The notes beneath the pieces were generated by a model. The model had not been told where the DNA came from. It worked only from the letters and a program-made list of their open reading frames with translations, and made no database searches. A DNA stretch of 64,000 nt from NCBI GenBank assembly GCA_023435225.1, contig JAEYRX010000043.1:1-64000 (forward strand). The letters are read 5' to 3'. Within the stretch, counting starts at the first letter, position 1. Each line of letters opens with the position of its first letter. Source of the stretch: Bacillota bacterium. Lineage in GTDB: Bacteria; Bacillota; UBA4882; UBA8346. The position numbers were made by a program, and so were the translations under genes. Of the stretch, positions 42,131 through 52,126 are shown one piece after another.

Positions 42131-43792
42131 ATGATACCGGCTGTGTTAGATGAATCTGTTCCTATGTTATATCCGAATTGGTGGGAAAATATTATTAAGC
42201 GGGATAATAAAATGTGGCTTGATGCTTTAAGTAAAGCGAATGGGCCTGATGTTTTGTTAGCATCAAGTATCGGAGGACATCTTCCGGTTATACTTTTAGA
42301 TAGCATATTAGGGATCGCTTTGACCCTTCGTGGTTACAAAGTTCACATTTTATTGTGTGATGGGGAGTTAACTGCTTGTGAATTGTGCCAAATAGATAAT
42401 TCTTCCGATTTACTAAATTTTTCAAAAAACGGTCAAGATTATAATTTTTGTAAACGTTGTTTTTTATCAGCTTATCAAATATTTAATTCATTGGGATTTA
42501 AAATACATCGTTATAGTGAAAACATCAATAATGAAGAGAAAAAAGACATATTATCACTAGCTGAATCCATACCATATTCCAATATTAGAGATTATTACTA
42601 TAGCGATCTCACTGTGGGTGAGCATGCTTGGGCAGGTTCTCTACGTTTTTTCGCCCGGGGAACTCTTGATGATGAACCAAACGGTGAAGCAATCACAAGA
42701 CGTTATTTATATGCCGCATTACTAACAGCTTTCATCACCAATAATCTCTTTAAAAATTATAATTATGTTTCCACAAGCTTTCACCATGGAATTTATGTAC
42801 CCCAAGGAATAATCGGGGAGGTCGCTCGAAGGGAAAAGATACCGGTTAATAATTGGAGTGTGGCTTACCGAAAAAAATGTTTTATATTTAGTCATAATGA
42901 AACATATCATCACGAAATGTTAACAGAACCCATCGAAAAATGGGAGAATATCCTTTTAAATGAAGTTCAGGAAAATGAAATTACTGATTATTTAAAGAGC
43001 AGAGCCTATGGAACTCAAGATTGGTTTTTATTATTTGAAAAACCAATTACGGTATTAGATAAAATCGAAAAAGAGTTAGGTATTAGTTTTTTAAAACCAA
43101 CCATTGGATTATTAACCAATGTAATGTGGGATGCACAGCTTCATTATTGCTCAAATGCCTTTCCCAATATGGTTGATTGGATATTAGAAACTATTTCCTA
43201 TTTCTCTAAACGACCTGATTTACAGTTAATAATTAGAGTACATCCTGCGGAAGTTAAAGGTACTTTAAAGTCCAGGCAACCGATAATTCCTGAAATTTTA
43301 AAGACCATTCCTTCATTACCATCAAATGTAATTATTATTCCCCCGGATAATGAAATCAGTACTTATACGGTAATGCAACAATGTGATTCTGTTTTGATTT
43401 ACGGGACAAAAACGGGAGTTGAATTAACCAGTATGGGAATTCCAGTAATTGTCGCCGGGGAAGCATGGATAAGAAATAAAGGTGTTACAACTGATGCTAC
43501 ATCTCCAGAACAATATTTTTCATTTTTGGATAAATTGCCACTGCAAGAACGGTTAGACGAGGATACTAGGAAAAGAGCTTTAAGATATGCTTACCATTTT
43601 TTCTTTCGAAGGATGATACCTCTAGAGTTTTTGGAACCAACTGGAGGTTGGCCTCCATATAAATTAGCTGTTAACTCGTTATTAGGTTTCCTTCCAGGTA
43701 ATAGTACCGGATTAGATGTAATCTGTAATGGGATTATAACGGGTAGTGATTTTATTTACCCTGCGGAAATGTTAACGGAAAGTTTGGATTAA
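42131..43792 (+). CDS. capsule-type GT-B glycosyltransferase-like protein
   Basis: This 553-residue protein has ASSIGGHLPVILLDSILGIAL at the start and four cysteines (CELC...CKRC) around 80-115. The C-terminal half resembles KpsC/KpsS and related GT-B transferases: IIRVHPAEVKG, YTVMQQCDSVLIYGTKTG and ELTSMGIPVIVAGEAWIRNKG. It would transfer a sugar to a polymer or protein; donor and acceptor are unknown. The start at 42131 follows a GAGGTG sequence. The downstream spacer holds a relic and a terminator. Confidence 0.7.
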   Translation: MIPAVLDESVPMLYPNWWENIIKRDNKMWLDALSKANGPDVLLASSIGGHLPVILLDSILGIALTLRGYKVHILLCDGELTACELCQIDNSSDLLNFSKNGQDYNFCKRCFLSAYQIFNSLGFKIHRYSENINNEEKKDILSLAESIPYSNIRDYYYSDLTVGEHAWAGSLRFFARGTLDDEPNGEAITRRYLYAALLTAFITNNLFKNYNYVSTSFHHGIYVPQGIIGEVARREKIPVNNWSVAYRKKCFIFSHNETYHHEMLTEPIEKWENILLNEVQENEITDYLKSRAYGTQDWFLLFEKPITVLDKIEKELGISFLKPTIGLLTNVMWDAQLHYCSNAFPNMVDWILETISYFSKRPDLQLIIRVHPAEVKGTLKSRQPIIPEILKTIPSLPSNVIIIPPDNEISTYTVMQQCDSVLIYGTKTGVELTSMGIPVIVAGEAWIRNKGVTTDATSPEQYFSFLDKLPLQERLDEDTRKRALRYAYHFFFRRMIPLEFLEPTGGWPPYKLAVNSLLGFLPGNSTGLDVICNGIITGSDFIYPAEMLTESLD

Positions 43793-43808
43793 CAAAAATG
43801 ATCAAAAG

Positions 43809-43980
43809 ATGTTTAGCTTGAATAATAATGAGGAATTGTGTCCTAACGGCACCTTCGGCAGTATCGTTCAGAACATCGAAATTAATAAATGTCAGTATTG
43901 GCGAGGGTTATTGTATTGCAGATGATGTCTGGTTGAACGTTTGCATCCTTGATGAGCAATATGGTGGGTTGCCATTTTAA
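43809..43980 (+). pseudogene. truncated, frameshifted copy of the hexapeptide acetyltransferase at 45374
   Basis: The first frame reads MFSLNNNEELCPNGTFGSIV, matching the start LNDLFPNVTFGNTVQ of the intact gene. The frame then shifts and reads NVSIGEGYCIADDVWLNVCI, matching NVEIGEGSCIGDDAWLNICI. A stop at 43978-43980 ends it. It is a decayed 5' fragment 1.5 kb from its intact paralog. Confidence 0.8.
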
Positions 43981-44020
43981 TTATGTTTCCTATGATTATC
44001 ACTTATTAGTACTCTAATTC

Positions 44021-44048
44021 GGGAGGCAAAAGCCTCCCTTTCGATTTT
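44021..44048 (+). terminator. rho-independent terminator
   Basis: GGGAGGC (44021-44027), loop AAAA, GCCTCCC (44032-44038), then TTTCGATTTT. The stem is perfect. It follows the relic and precedes the next gene by 130 bases. Confidence 0.8.
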
Positions 44049-44177
44049 AATCTTACCAGATTGAAAATAATGGATAAAAGACGTTCAACGGTAAAAGCAC
44101 TCTATTAGATAGATGATAACTCATTAATCCACTCAAGTTTATCTCTTAGATTCCGATTATGTTATTGAGGTGTTATT

Positions 44178-45287
44178 ATGATTTCAATTATTGAACCTTT
44201 ACCCTATCAAGTTATTCAACGCATTAATTATGAACCAATAACTGCAACGCATAACTCGTCAGATATGGGATTTGGGGTAATAAAAGTTAAGTTTTTAGTA
44301 CAAAAAAGTGATACCTTTGATGTTTTTACAAGAGTCGAACTTTTAAACGGAGAGGATTGTAAACTTGTAAAAGATTGGCAACCATTAATCGTTTCTTGTC
44401 ATAAAGGTATTTATATAGGTGAAATAACAATTAGATCAGGGGGATGGTATCGCTTAGGTTTATTAGTAAAATTTCTTGATGATGAGTAATATAAAACATT
44501 AATTGGACCGATAGGCATTGGAGAAGTATATATCATCGCAGGTCAATTATATGCGGCCAGCTGTCATGATGGTTTAACTACGATTGATGATATTGAAGGT
44601 CGAGTAACAGTATATGATTTGAATACATGGAGAGTTGCTCATGATCCTTTACCTTTAATTTCAATACCAGAAAGTGGTTATTATCATAATTATTGGGAGA
44701 TACAAGCTAATCGGTACTTTTCTGTTGGGCGGATTTTTTGTGGCGGAAGTGTTTGGCCTACAACAATGAATTTATTACTACCGATAATTAAAGTCCCTAT
44801 TGGAATAATCAATGTAGCTATTGATTCGACTCCTATAGAATCTTGGTTGCCGGATAAATCTTTATTCAATACTTTAGTTGAGGTATGTAAAAGAGTTGGT
44901 AATTATAGAGCGATTCTTTGGCAACATGGTGAAAGTGATGTGATAGCCAATACTGAAAAGGAAACTTATAAACAAAGATTAATCCTGATTAAAAACTCAT
45001 TAGAAGATAATTTACATATCAAAAGGGATTGGATATTGGCTAAGTCTACAATTCATCCAACAGTATATATTAAACCCCAAGAAGAGATGGAGATTCGTTC
45101 AGCAATTAACGAGCTTTGGGATATAGAGGGATTTTTCCCGGGACCGGATACCGATGTTTTGGATGGCGAAAATAGGGCTGGTAAGACCCATTCTAGGCAT
45201 TTTTCGCTCATCGGTCAAAGAAGAGCCGGAGCTATGTGGTTTGCAGTACTTTGGAATCATTTATCGAAAAGACCTGATTTTCCGTAA
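44178..45287 (+). pseudogene. sialate O-acetylesterase-like (SASA/SGNH) gene with in-frame stop
   Basis: The reading frame is interrupted by TAA at 44487-44489, but continues in the same frame to 45287. Upstream is a beta-rich domain (IIEPLPYQVIQR...). Downstream is the SGNH domain: GEVYIIAGQLYAASCH, where the usual GQSN nucleophile serine is replaced by leucine, then ILWQHGESD and the C-terminal D/H block KTHSRHFSLIGQRR. Both the nonsense codon and the missing serine mean it cannot be a normal esterase. Sialate esterases fit the nonulosonic acid context. Sequence error cannot explain the serine loss. Confidence 0.75.
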
Positions 45288-45373
45288 ATTGGTATTATGG
45301 AAAAACTTAGTTTTAAAGATTCATAAAGAAAAAACTCAGAATCCTGGTTTGAATTTTTATGGGAGTTGTAACT

Positions 45374-46036
45374 ATGAGTAACCTTAATGATTTGTTTCCC
45401 AACGTCACTTTTGGCAATACTGTTCAAATATTAGGTGTAAAAAATGTTGAAATTGGTGAAGGTTCATGCATTGGAGATGATGCCTGGCTCAATATATGCA
45501 TTCGTGATGATAAAATTCGAATGAAGATTGGTAAATGTGTTTTAATTGGGCGCCAATCAATGATTTCAACGGGTGGGTATTTAGAAATAGGTGATTATTG
45601 CCTTTTTGCCCCCCGTGTTTATGTCTCGGACGCCGAACACGTTTTTGACGATATTAATCAACCCATTTTTCAACAAGGGGCAACATTTGGCCGGAGTGTA
45701 ATTGTTGAAGAAAACTGTTGGTTTGGAATAAATACAGTTGTTACAGGAAATTTGACTGTGGGGCGTGGGAGTATTATAGCTGCAAATGCAGTAGTAAAGC
45801 AAGATATACTTCCATTTTGTATCATGGCGGGAAATCCTGCCGATATTATTAAAATGTATAACCCTAAAACAAAAAAATGGGAGCGGGCAAAAACTAAGAA
45901 AGAGCAAGATAAAATAATGGAAGCCCGGAACGAGATCAGTATCCCGAGCAGATCAGAATATCAAACAATATTGACCCAAAATTCGAAATTAAAGTATGTA
46001 GAACCCTTGGTGGCTGGTCGAGGTATTAGTATCTAA
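45374..46036 (+). CDS. left-handed beta-helix (hexapeptide) acyltransferase
   Basis: This protein of about 220 residues has hexapeptide turns (VEIGEGSCIGDDAWLNI, MKIGKCVLIGRQSMIS, LEIGDYCLFAP), then VIVEENCWFGINTVVTGNLT and VGRGSIIAANAVVKQDI, ending IMAGNPADIIKMYN. The family acetylates sugar hydroxyls or amines with acetyl-CoA. Its neighbours suggest a sugar of the flagellin glycan. The ATG at 45374 follows GGGAG; an ATG at 45359 overlaps that site. A decayed copy is at 43809. Confidence 0.8.
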   Translation: MSNLNDLFPNVTFGNTVQILGVKNVEIGEGSCIGDDAWLNICIRDDKIRMKIGKCVLIGRQSMISTGGYLEIGDYCLFAPRVYVSDAEHVFDDINQPIFQQGATFGRSVIVEENCWFGINTVVTGNLTVGRGSIIAANAVVKQDILPFCIMAGNPADIIKMYNPKTKKWERAKTKKEQDKIMEARNEISIPSRSEYQTILTQNSKLKYVEPLVAGRGISI

Positions 46037-46059
46037 CTTAGGATAGGGGTGTTGTTTTT

Positions 46060-46800
46060 GTGAATAATAGTGAGTTTCATTATGGGAAAAATTTTTATGG
46101 TTCAATTGTGTTAAATCCAACTACATTAGCTAATATTGCCGCATCTCAAAGATTATGGAAAGAACTTTTATCATTTCATAAATTGTTGGCTACCGATGAG
46201 TATGTTGAATACTTAGATCACTTTTATCGGGAAGGTATAAAGCGATTTAAAAACAATTGGTACTATATGGATATAATAAATGTCTTATATGCTGCTTCAA
46301 TTACTATTAAACCGGAGAATTATCTTGAAATAGGAGTTCGTCGTGGACGATCCGTTTGTACTGTGGCAAGAGGCTGTCCTAACGTTAATATAATTGCTTT
46401 TGAAATGTGGCAAAAAAATTATGCCGGTATGGAAAACCCCGGTCCCGACTTTGTTAGAAATGAACTTAAAAAAAATAAACATACTGGAAAAATTACATTT
46501 ATAGACGGAAACAGTCATGTAACAGTACCGGAATTCTTTAAACAAAATCAGGATATGAGATTTGATTTGATCACAGTGGATGGTGATCATTCAGAAGAAG
46601 GTGCTTATAAGGATTTATGTGATGTAATCCCCCATTTAGCAACTGGAGGAGTGATTGTTTTTGATGATATTGTGCATCCGATGCATCTATATTTACTTAG
46701 TGTGTGGCGCCGAGTTTTAGATAAGTTTCCGTATTTATCGAGTTTTGAATATATTGAAAGCGGATATGGTGTTGCATTTGCAATCAGGAGATCGGAGTAA
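46060..46800 (+). CDS. class I SAM-dependent methyltransferase (Methyltransf_24/CmcI-like)
   Basis: This 246-residue protein has a SAM loop in NYLEIGVRRGRSVCTVARGC and the metal-binding-like acidic pair in LITVDGDHSEEGAYKDL, then VIPHLATGGVIVFDDI. This pattern is typical of the Methyltransf_24 group, which includes cephalosporin and sugar O-methyltransferases. It starts with GTG after GATAGGGGTG. The stop codon overlaps the next start by one base. Confidence 0.75.
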   Translation: MNNSEFHYGKNFYGSIVLNPTTLANIAASQRLWKELLSFHKLLATDEYVEYLDHFYREGIKRFKNNWYYMDIINVLYAASITIKPENYLEIGVRRGRSVCTVARGCPNVNIIAFEMWQKNYAGMENPGPDFVRNELKKNKHTGKITFIDGNSHVTVPEFFKQNQDMRFDLITVDGDHSEEGAYKDLCDVIPHLATGGVIVFDDIVHPMHLYLLSVWRRVLDKFPYLSSFEYIESGYGVAFAIRRSE

Positions 46801-47726
46801 TGGTACAATATGTATTAGTTACCGGTGCCGGTGGTTTCCTTGGTTCCCATATTTGCAGATATTTTGGGGGCAAAGGATACAAAATTGCAGCTGTAGGACG
46901 TTTCTCATCTTCATTACAGACTGTAAACTCATATCCGAATCTGTGGAAATTCTATGGTATGACCTTGCCGGATATCAGATTCATAAATGTAGTTAAGGAA
47001 TTTCAACCGGATTTATTAATCCATTGCGCCGGGACCGCATCAGTGGCGGATTCAGTTAGCCAACCATATAATGACTTTCAGCGCACCGTAGAAGTATGCG
47101 CTTTTACTCTGGAGGTTATCCGAAAAGAAATCCCTCAATGCCGGTTTATCTTACTTTCCAGTGCAGCAGTTTACGGCAACCCGGAAAAATTGCCGGTATC
47201 GGAAACGGTTCAATGTAAACCCGTATCACCTTACGGCTATCACAAAATGATCTGTGAAACCCTGGCCCAAGAATATTCCTCTTTACATGGGGTCCCTGTT
47301 AGTATTTTAAGAATTTTTTCCGCTTATGGAGAAGGGTTAAGACGACAGGTAGTTTTTGATTTATGCCGGAAATTTACCGATGCCACTGGTGATACTATAG
47401 AAGTTTTGGGTACCGGCGAAGAAAGCCGTGATTTTATTCATGCTTTGGATATCGCCCGAGCAATTGAATACATTTATAAAAATCAAGCGGATGGTATATT
47501 CAATATTGCTTCCGGTACTCAAACTAAAATTAAAACATTAACCAACTTAATCCAAAACGAACTTCATAGCAATAAAAACATTTCATTTAGAGGTGTGGGC
47601 AGAAAAGGAGACCCGTTGAATTGGGAGGCTGATATTTCCCGGCTTTCGAAATTGGGGTATTGTTCTCAAGTTGATTTTATTGAGGGAGTAAAATCCTATG
47701 TCGAATGGTTTAAACAAAACAACTAA
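46800..47726 (+). CDS. NAD-dependent epimerase/dehydratase
   Basis: This 308-residue extended SDR has VTGAGGFLGSHICRYFGG, then LLSSAAVYGNPEKL and SPYGYHKMICETLA with S...YxxxK. A GTGEESRDFIHALDIARAI stretch marks the substrate domain. The likely substrate is a nucleotide-activated sugar; 4-epimerase or reductase cannot be told apart. The last 29 bases overlap the next gene, so translation is coupled. Confidence 0.82.
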   Translation: MVQYVLVTGAGGFLGSHICRYFGGKGYKIAAVGRFSSSLQTVNSYPNLWKFYGMTLPDIRFINVVKEFQPDLLIHCAGTASVADSVSQPYNDFQRTVEVCAFTLEVIRKEIPQCRFILLSSAAVYGNPEKLPVSETVQCKPVSPYGYHKMICETLAQEYSSLHGVPVSILRIFSAYGEGLRRQVVFDLCRKFTDATGDTIEVLGTGEESRDFIHALDIARAIEYIYKNQADGIFNIASGTQTKIKTLTNLIQNELHSNKNISFRGVGRKGDPLNWEADISRLSKLGYCSQVDFIEGVKSYVEWFKQNN

Positions 47727-48885
47727 ACCTACTATCGGTATATTAATGGAATTAAATGAAAAATGGATGGGTGGGGTTAATTATATTATCAACCTGATAA
47801 AAGTATTATCTTTCGCGCCGGTTGAGCAACTGCCCCGCATTGTTCTTTTGGCCCGGGAAGACGTTCCTGATTATTTTCGGATACTGGTAGAGAAAAGTGT
47901 CTTTTTAGAAATACATTATTTAAAGCGCTGTAACCCACCTGCAGAACTCAAAGGCGAAGAATTATATTCAACTATCTGGCGGCATCGGAGTTCACAAGTA
48001 AAACAGGCCATAGAGAAACTTTCCATTGATTTTTTATTCCCAGTGATTGATCCACGAGATTTGGATATGCCCACCGCGATAATTGGCTGGATTCCGGATT
48101 TTCAGCATAAATATATGCCGGATTTTTTTCAGGAAAGCGAGATTCTCGCTCGAAATTCCACATATACCCAGTTCGCAAACAAAGCCGAATTTATGCTGTT
48201 TAGTTCTAATGCAACCTTACAGGATTTCAGGAAATTTTATCCCCAGTTCAAAAGCAGGAATTTTGTGTACCACTTTTGTACCGTACTCGACCAAAACCGA
48301 AGTATGCAGCCTATTAATTACTTGCAGAATAAATATGGGTTAAGTGAGAACTTTTTTTATTTACCTAACCAGTTTTGGGCTCATAAAAATCATCGCACTG
48401 TTTTTGAAACCATATATGCTTTAAAGCAAACTGGTTGTCAAATAGAATTGGTTTGTACCGGCACTACATTTGATTATCGTAATGTCAACTATGTTAATCA
48501 ATTAATGAATTATAAGGATGAAATGGGTCTTGACAATATTAAGGTTTTAGGGTTAATCCCTGCGGAGGATCAAGCCCAATTGTATTATCACACAAAAGCG
48601 GTTATTCAACCATCACTATTTGAAGGTTGGAGCAGTATTGTCGAAGATGCACGGGCATTTAATAAAAGGATTATCTTATCCGATATTCCCGTACATCGTG
48701 AACAAAATCCGGAACGCGCTATTTACTTCGATCCTACAAATAAAAATGATTTAATAGAAAAAATTCGATTAGTTTTAGATGAATCTATTTCTACAGAATT
48801 ATACCAGGATTTGATTGAGAAACAGGCAGGTTATGTGAAACAAACTGCTGCTTCATTACTCAAAATATTTGATTCTCTAATCTGA
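47698..48885 (+). CDS. GT-B (family 4-like) glycosyltransferase
   Basis: This 395-residue protein has the N-terminal GIL...WMGGVNYIINLIKVL seen in GT4-type enzymes, and the C-terminal donor-binding part FYLPNQFWAHKNHRTVFE, VLGLIPAEDQAQLYYH, and the acidic motif SLFEGWSSIVEDARAFN (E-x7-E). It transfers a sugar from a nucleotide donor. It overlaps the epimerase before it. A gene-free spacer of about 195 bases follows. Confidence 0.8.
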   Translation: MSNGLNKTTKPTIGILMELNEKWMGGVNYIINLIKVLSFAPVEQLPRIVLLAREDVPDYFRILVEKSVFLEIHYLKRCNPPAELKGEELYSTIWRHRSSQVKQAIEKLSIDFLFPVIDPRDLDMPTAIIGWIPDFQHKYMPDFFQESEILARNSTYTQFANKAEFMLFSSNATLQDFRKFYPQFKSRNFVYHFCTVLDQNRSMQPINYLQNKYGLSENFFYLPNQFWAHKNHRTVFETIYALKQTGCQIELVCTGTTFDYRNVNYVNQLMNYKDEMGLDNIKVLGLIPAEDQAQLYYHTKAVIQPSLFEGWSSIVEDARAFNKRIILSDIPVHREQNPERAIYFDPTNKNDLIEKIRLVLDESISTELYQDLIEKQAGYVKQTAASLLKIFDSLI

Positions 48886-49081
48886 ATTTTATTATCTTAT
48901 TTGAATCGAAGTAAAATTTAGATTCTGCCCAGAATTTCAGATAGTGTTTTAAAACTAGATCATGATATCTGACTATTTAGGGATATATTCTATTGAAGTT
49001 GTATGTTCTAACGAAACAGAAATTGATTAGCTTAATTTTATATCAAACATTGTTCAGTAAAGTTAATTTTGGAAAGGTACA

Positions 49082-50605
49082 ATGATGAACAAAACTATTA
49101 TTGCCACTTCTTTAGCACCCAAGGATTATCAAATTCAGGAAAATGCTGTTAACAGTTGGTTAAAGTTGGGGTTTGAGGTGGTATCTTTAAATGTTTATGC
49201 GGAGATCGATATTTTAAAAGATCACTTTAGGAATATTCAATTCGTTGAAGTAAAAAGAAGCGCTATAAATAAATATGGAAAACCTTATATCTATTTTGAC
49301 GACATATTGGCTTATTTTCAAGAAATAGACAGCCAAATTTGCGGTATTGTCAATTCCGATATTCGTTTGCTAAATCCAAACCTGAAAAATATCATCCAAG
49401 CCGAAGCGCCGGGTTCTTTCCTTTACGGGAGCCGTATTGAAATCCAAAGTCTTGAAAATCTAAACGGGGCAATGCTTGAGAGCGGCTTTGATTTTTTCTT
49501 TTTTGATCGGGAGATCATCTCTTGCTATCCACAAGAAGAATTTTGTCTTGGGCAGCAGATGTGGGATTGGTGGGCGGTTTTGAATCCGATGGCCCATGGA
49601 ATTCCGATTAAAAAGATTATGGGGGAATTTGCTTATCATGTGACGCATCCTCAAAAATGGGAGCGGGATTCACCGTTGCGTTCGATTTTGCTTAAGTATT
49701 TTCCTCCAATTCATCAAGATAATAATATGTCATATTACTTATTATATATGTTTAACTTGATCAATCAACATACCCAATTTATTTATCCGGAAAATATTAT
49801 TAATACGCAACAACCTCGAGTTTTAATTGTATTTAACCATCAAGGAGCAGACCTTAATAATTCAGAAACATATCAATCAATATGCAATCAAATATATTCG
49901 AATATCCGGCTCCAGATTGGCAAGTTTTCCGAAGTTGATTTTAGTCAAGTGAAAGAGGAATTCATATATTTTGTCGAAGAAGGTTATTTATTAAATCCAA
50001 CTTTTATCTCCACAATGATAGCCAAAATTGGAACAGCCGATTATACAATCTGTGGACTATCTAGGTTTTACCAAAAGAACTTCAGTTTTTATCAGAGCCT
50101 TTACATGATTCATAATTTAAACGGTCGGTTTGAACGGAATTATCTAGCAAGCGATCATTTTCTTATTTGCACTGTTTTCCGAACTAAGAGTTTTGTGGGA
50201 CATGAAATTAACGAACGTTTCCTTGAAACCCGACAGATGCGGTTTGTGGGTTTGGGTTTAGTGGAAACCAGCTTGAATAATTACTTAAAAAAAGAATTAG
50301 CGGAGATCCGGGGAGAACGAATTTTCATTTATGGTGCGGGAGGACATACTAGATTCATTTTGGAAAGTATCGAAACAGATTATTTTAACTTTGGTGGAAT
50401 CTTGGATAAGAATGAAGCTCTTGATGGACAAGTTTTTTGCGGTTATCCGATATTTAATAGGAACCGGATTAAGGATTTAGAAATTGATTACATTTTGATC
50501 TCTTCCGAAACTTATGAACAAGAGATTTATAATGAATTAAAAATGATGTTTGATGAGAGAAAATTAATCCGCCTATATTATGATTCGGTTTTTTATATGT
50601 CGTGA
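49082..50605 (+). CDS. three-part protein: GT-A-like domain, GT2-remnant domain, Rossmann module
   Basis: About 507 residues. Residues 1-210 resemble a GT-A fold with ICGIVNSDIRLLNP like a DxD region. Residues 250-420 match the middle of the next gene: VFNHQGADLNNSETYQSI, FVEEGYLLNPTFIS, IHNLNGRFERN. Residues 420-507 are the shared Rossmann module: IFIYGAGGHTRFILES, GGILDKNEALDGQVFCGYPI, IDYILISSETYEQEI. The overall role is unknown; context suggests glycan assembly. Start ATG at 49082 or 49085. Confidence 0.6.
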   Translation: MMNKTIIATSLAPKDYQIQENAVNSWLKLGFEVVSLNVYAEIDILKDHFRNIQFVEVKRSAINKYGKPYIYFDDILAYFQEIDSQICGIVNSDIRLLNPNLKNIIQAEAPGSFLYGSRIEIQSLENLNGAMLESGFDFFFFDREIISCYPQEEFCLGQQMWDWWAVLNPMAHGIPIKKIMGEFAYHVTHPQKWERDSPLRSILLKYFPPIHQDNNMSYYLLYMFNLINQHTQFIYPENIINTQQPRVLIVFNHQGADLNNSETYQSICNQIYSNIRLQIGKFSEVDFSQVKEEFIYFVEEGYLLNPTFISTMIAKIGTADYTICGLSRFYQKNFSFYQSLYMIHNLNGRFERNYLASDHFLICTVFRTKSFVGHEINERFLETRQMRFVGLGLVETSLNNYLKKELAEIRGERIFIYGAGGHTRFILESIETDYFNFGGILDKNEALDGQVFCGYPIFNRNRIKDLEIDYILISSETYEQEIYNELKMMFDERKLIRLYYDSVFYMS

Positions 50606-50648
50606 TTTTAATAATTAATTATTCGAAATAAATACAGAGGTTTTTATA

Positions 50649-52103
50649 ATGGAAAACTTATCTGCTGATGCCGGACTGGCCAGAGCTAAATACCGAGGGA
50701 CGCTTATAAATACCGTGATTGATATTGGCGCCTCCGATGGCCGATGGTCAAAAATGGCCATGAAATATTATCCGAAAGCTAGTTATTTTTTAATTGAAGC
50801 CCAAGCGGGGCATGAAGCCCCTCTTAAGGCGATGAAACGGGAATTTGCCAATATGGATTTTGTTTTAGCTGCCGCAGGCGATCGGTTGGGTGAAACTTCT
50901 TTTGACGCTTCAGATCTGTTTGGAGGGGCAGTAACAAGTAAGTCAGGGGCGAATTGCATCATTACTCCGATGGTTACTATTGATTATTGCATTAAAGAAC
51001 AAGGTCTTAAGCCCCCGTTTTTAATAAAATTAGACACACACGGATTTGAGATACCAATTTTAGCCGGAGCAACTGCAGCTTTAAATCAAACTAATCTTGT
51101 AATTATTGAGTCATATAATTTTGATTTAACCGATAATAGCCTTCGATTTTATGAATTATGCGCGTATATGGAGGAGAAAGGTTTTCGTTGCATCGACTTG
51201 ATAGAACCTATGCACCGACCTATAGATGGATCCTTATGGCAAATGGATTTGGTCTTTAGCTCTAGTTACAGCAAGGAATTTCAAAATGAGCAAACATTTT
51301 ACACCGAAACAAGTCATTGTAATGAGTCTGTATTTATCGTATATAATAACGAAGGTCATGATCCATCTAAATCCGAAACTTATCAAAGCATTCTGCAACA
51401 AAGCCATCATAATTATAACGTTTTCTTAGGTGATATTTCTGAAATAAACATAGCAGAGGTCAAGGAGGATTTTATCGGATTAATCGAAGAAGGTTACATC
51501 TGGAATGAACATTTTTTAAGGGTAATGATGTCTAGTATAGAAGAAGAGGATTATGCAGTTTGTGGTATGCAAAGAATTTGTAAAAACGGTGAAACATTCT
51601 ATAATAATTTTCATCCGATTCATAATTTAAATCCAACTATAGAAAAGAATGAACCTTACTCAGTTTGTATGCTTTTTAAAACCAGCAACCTTAAAAATGG
51701 GAAAAAATTTGATGTAAATTTGCTTAACGACTTAAATTTTCGTTATGTAGGCGCCGCAATGGTTAAAGTAAGTTTGGAAAAATTTATTATCGATCGGCTA
51801 AAAGCAAAGCAAGCTCAAAATATATATATTTATGGCGCCGGGGATCATACACGCCATTTATTAAATAATGTTAATTTTACCGGATTTAAGATCAGCGGCA
51901 TAATTGATCAAAATGAACAATTAGATGGGGAGTTGTTTTCGGGAGAGTATCCGATTTATTCTGTACAGAAAATCCTCCAGCTTAAAATGGGTCATATTTT
52001 AATTTCATCTTCTGCCTATGAGGAAGAAATATATCAAAAATTGAAACAACAAATAGACGAGAATTACTTGATTAGAATTCATAACAATTATTTTGTACTC
52101 TAA
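50649..52103 (+). CDS. FkbM-type methyltransferase fused to GT2-remnant and Rossmann modules
   Basis: About 484 residues. Residues 1-215 are an FkbM-type SAM methyltransferase (VIDIGASDGRWSKMAMKYYP, FLIKLDTHGFEIPILAGA, VIIESYNFDL). Residues 225-390 match the middle of the gene before it (SETYQSILQQ, LIEEGYIWNEHFL, IHNLNPTIEKN). Residues 390-484 are the shared Rossmann module (IYIYGAGDHTRHLLNN, IIDQNEQLDGELF, HILISSSAYEEEI). The next gene is a version with the FkbM part only. FkbM enzymes O-methylate sugars or polyketides. Confidence 0.72.
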   Translation: MENLSADAGLARAKYRGTLINTVIDIGASDGRWSKMAMKYYPKASYFLIEAQAGHEAPLKAMKREFANMDFVLAAAGDRLGETSFDASDLFGGAVTSKSGANCIITPMVTIDYCIKEQGLKPPFLIKLDTHGFEIPILAGATAALNQTNLVIIESYNFDLTDNSLRFYELCAYMEEKGFRCIDLIEPMHRPIDGSLWQMDLVFSSSYSKEFQNEQTFYTETSHCNESVFIVYNNEGHDPSKSETYQSILQQSHHNYNVFLGDISEINIAEVKEDFIGLIEEGYIWNEHFLRVMMSSIEEEDYAVCGMQRICKNGETFYNNFHPIHNLNPTIEKNEPYSVCMLFKTSNLKNGKKFDVNLLNDLNFRYVGAAMVKVSLEKFIIDRLKAKQAQNIYIYGAGDHTRHLLNNVNFTGFKISGIIDQNEQLDGELFSGEYPIYSVQKILQLKMGHILISSSAYEEEIYQKLKQQIDENYLIRIHNNYFVL

Positions 52104-52126
52104 GTATTTTAAAAACAGGAGAAGAG

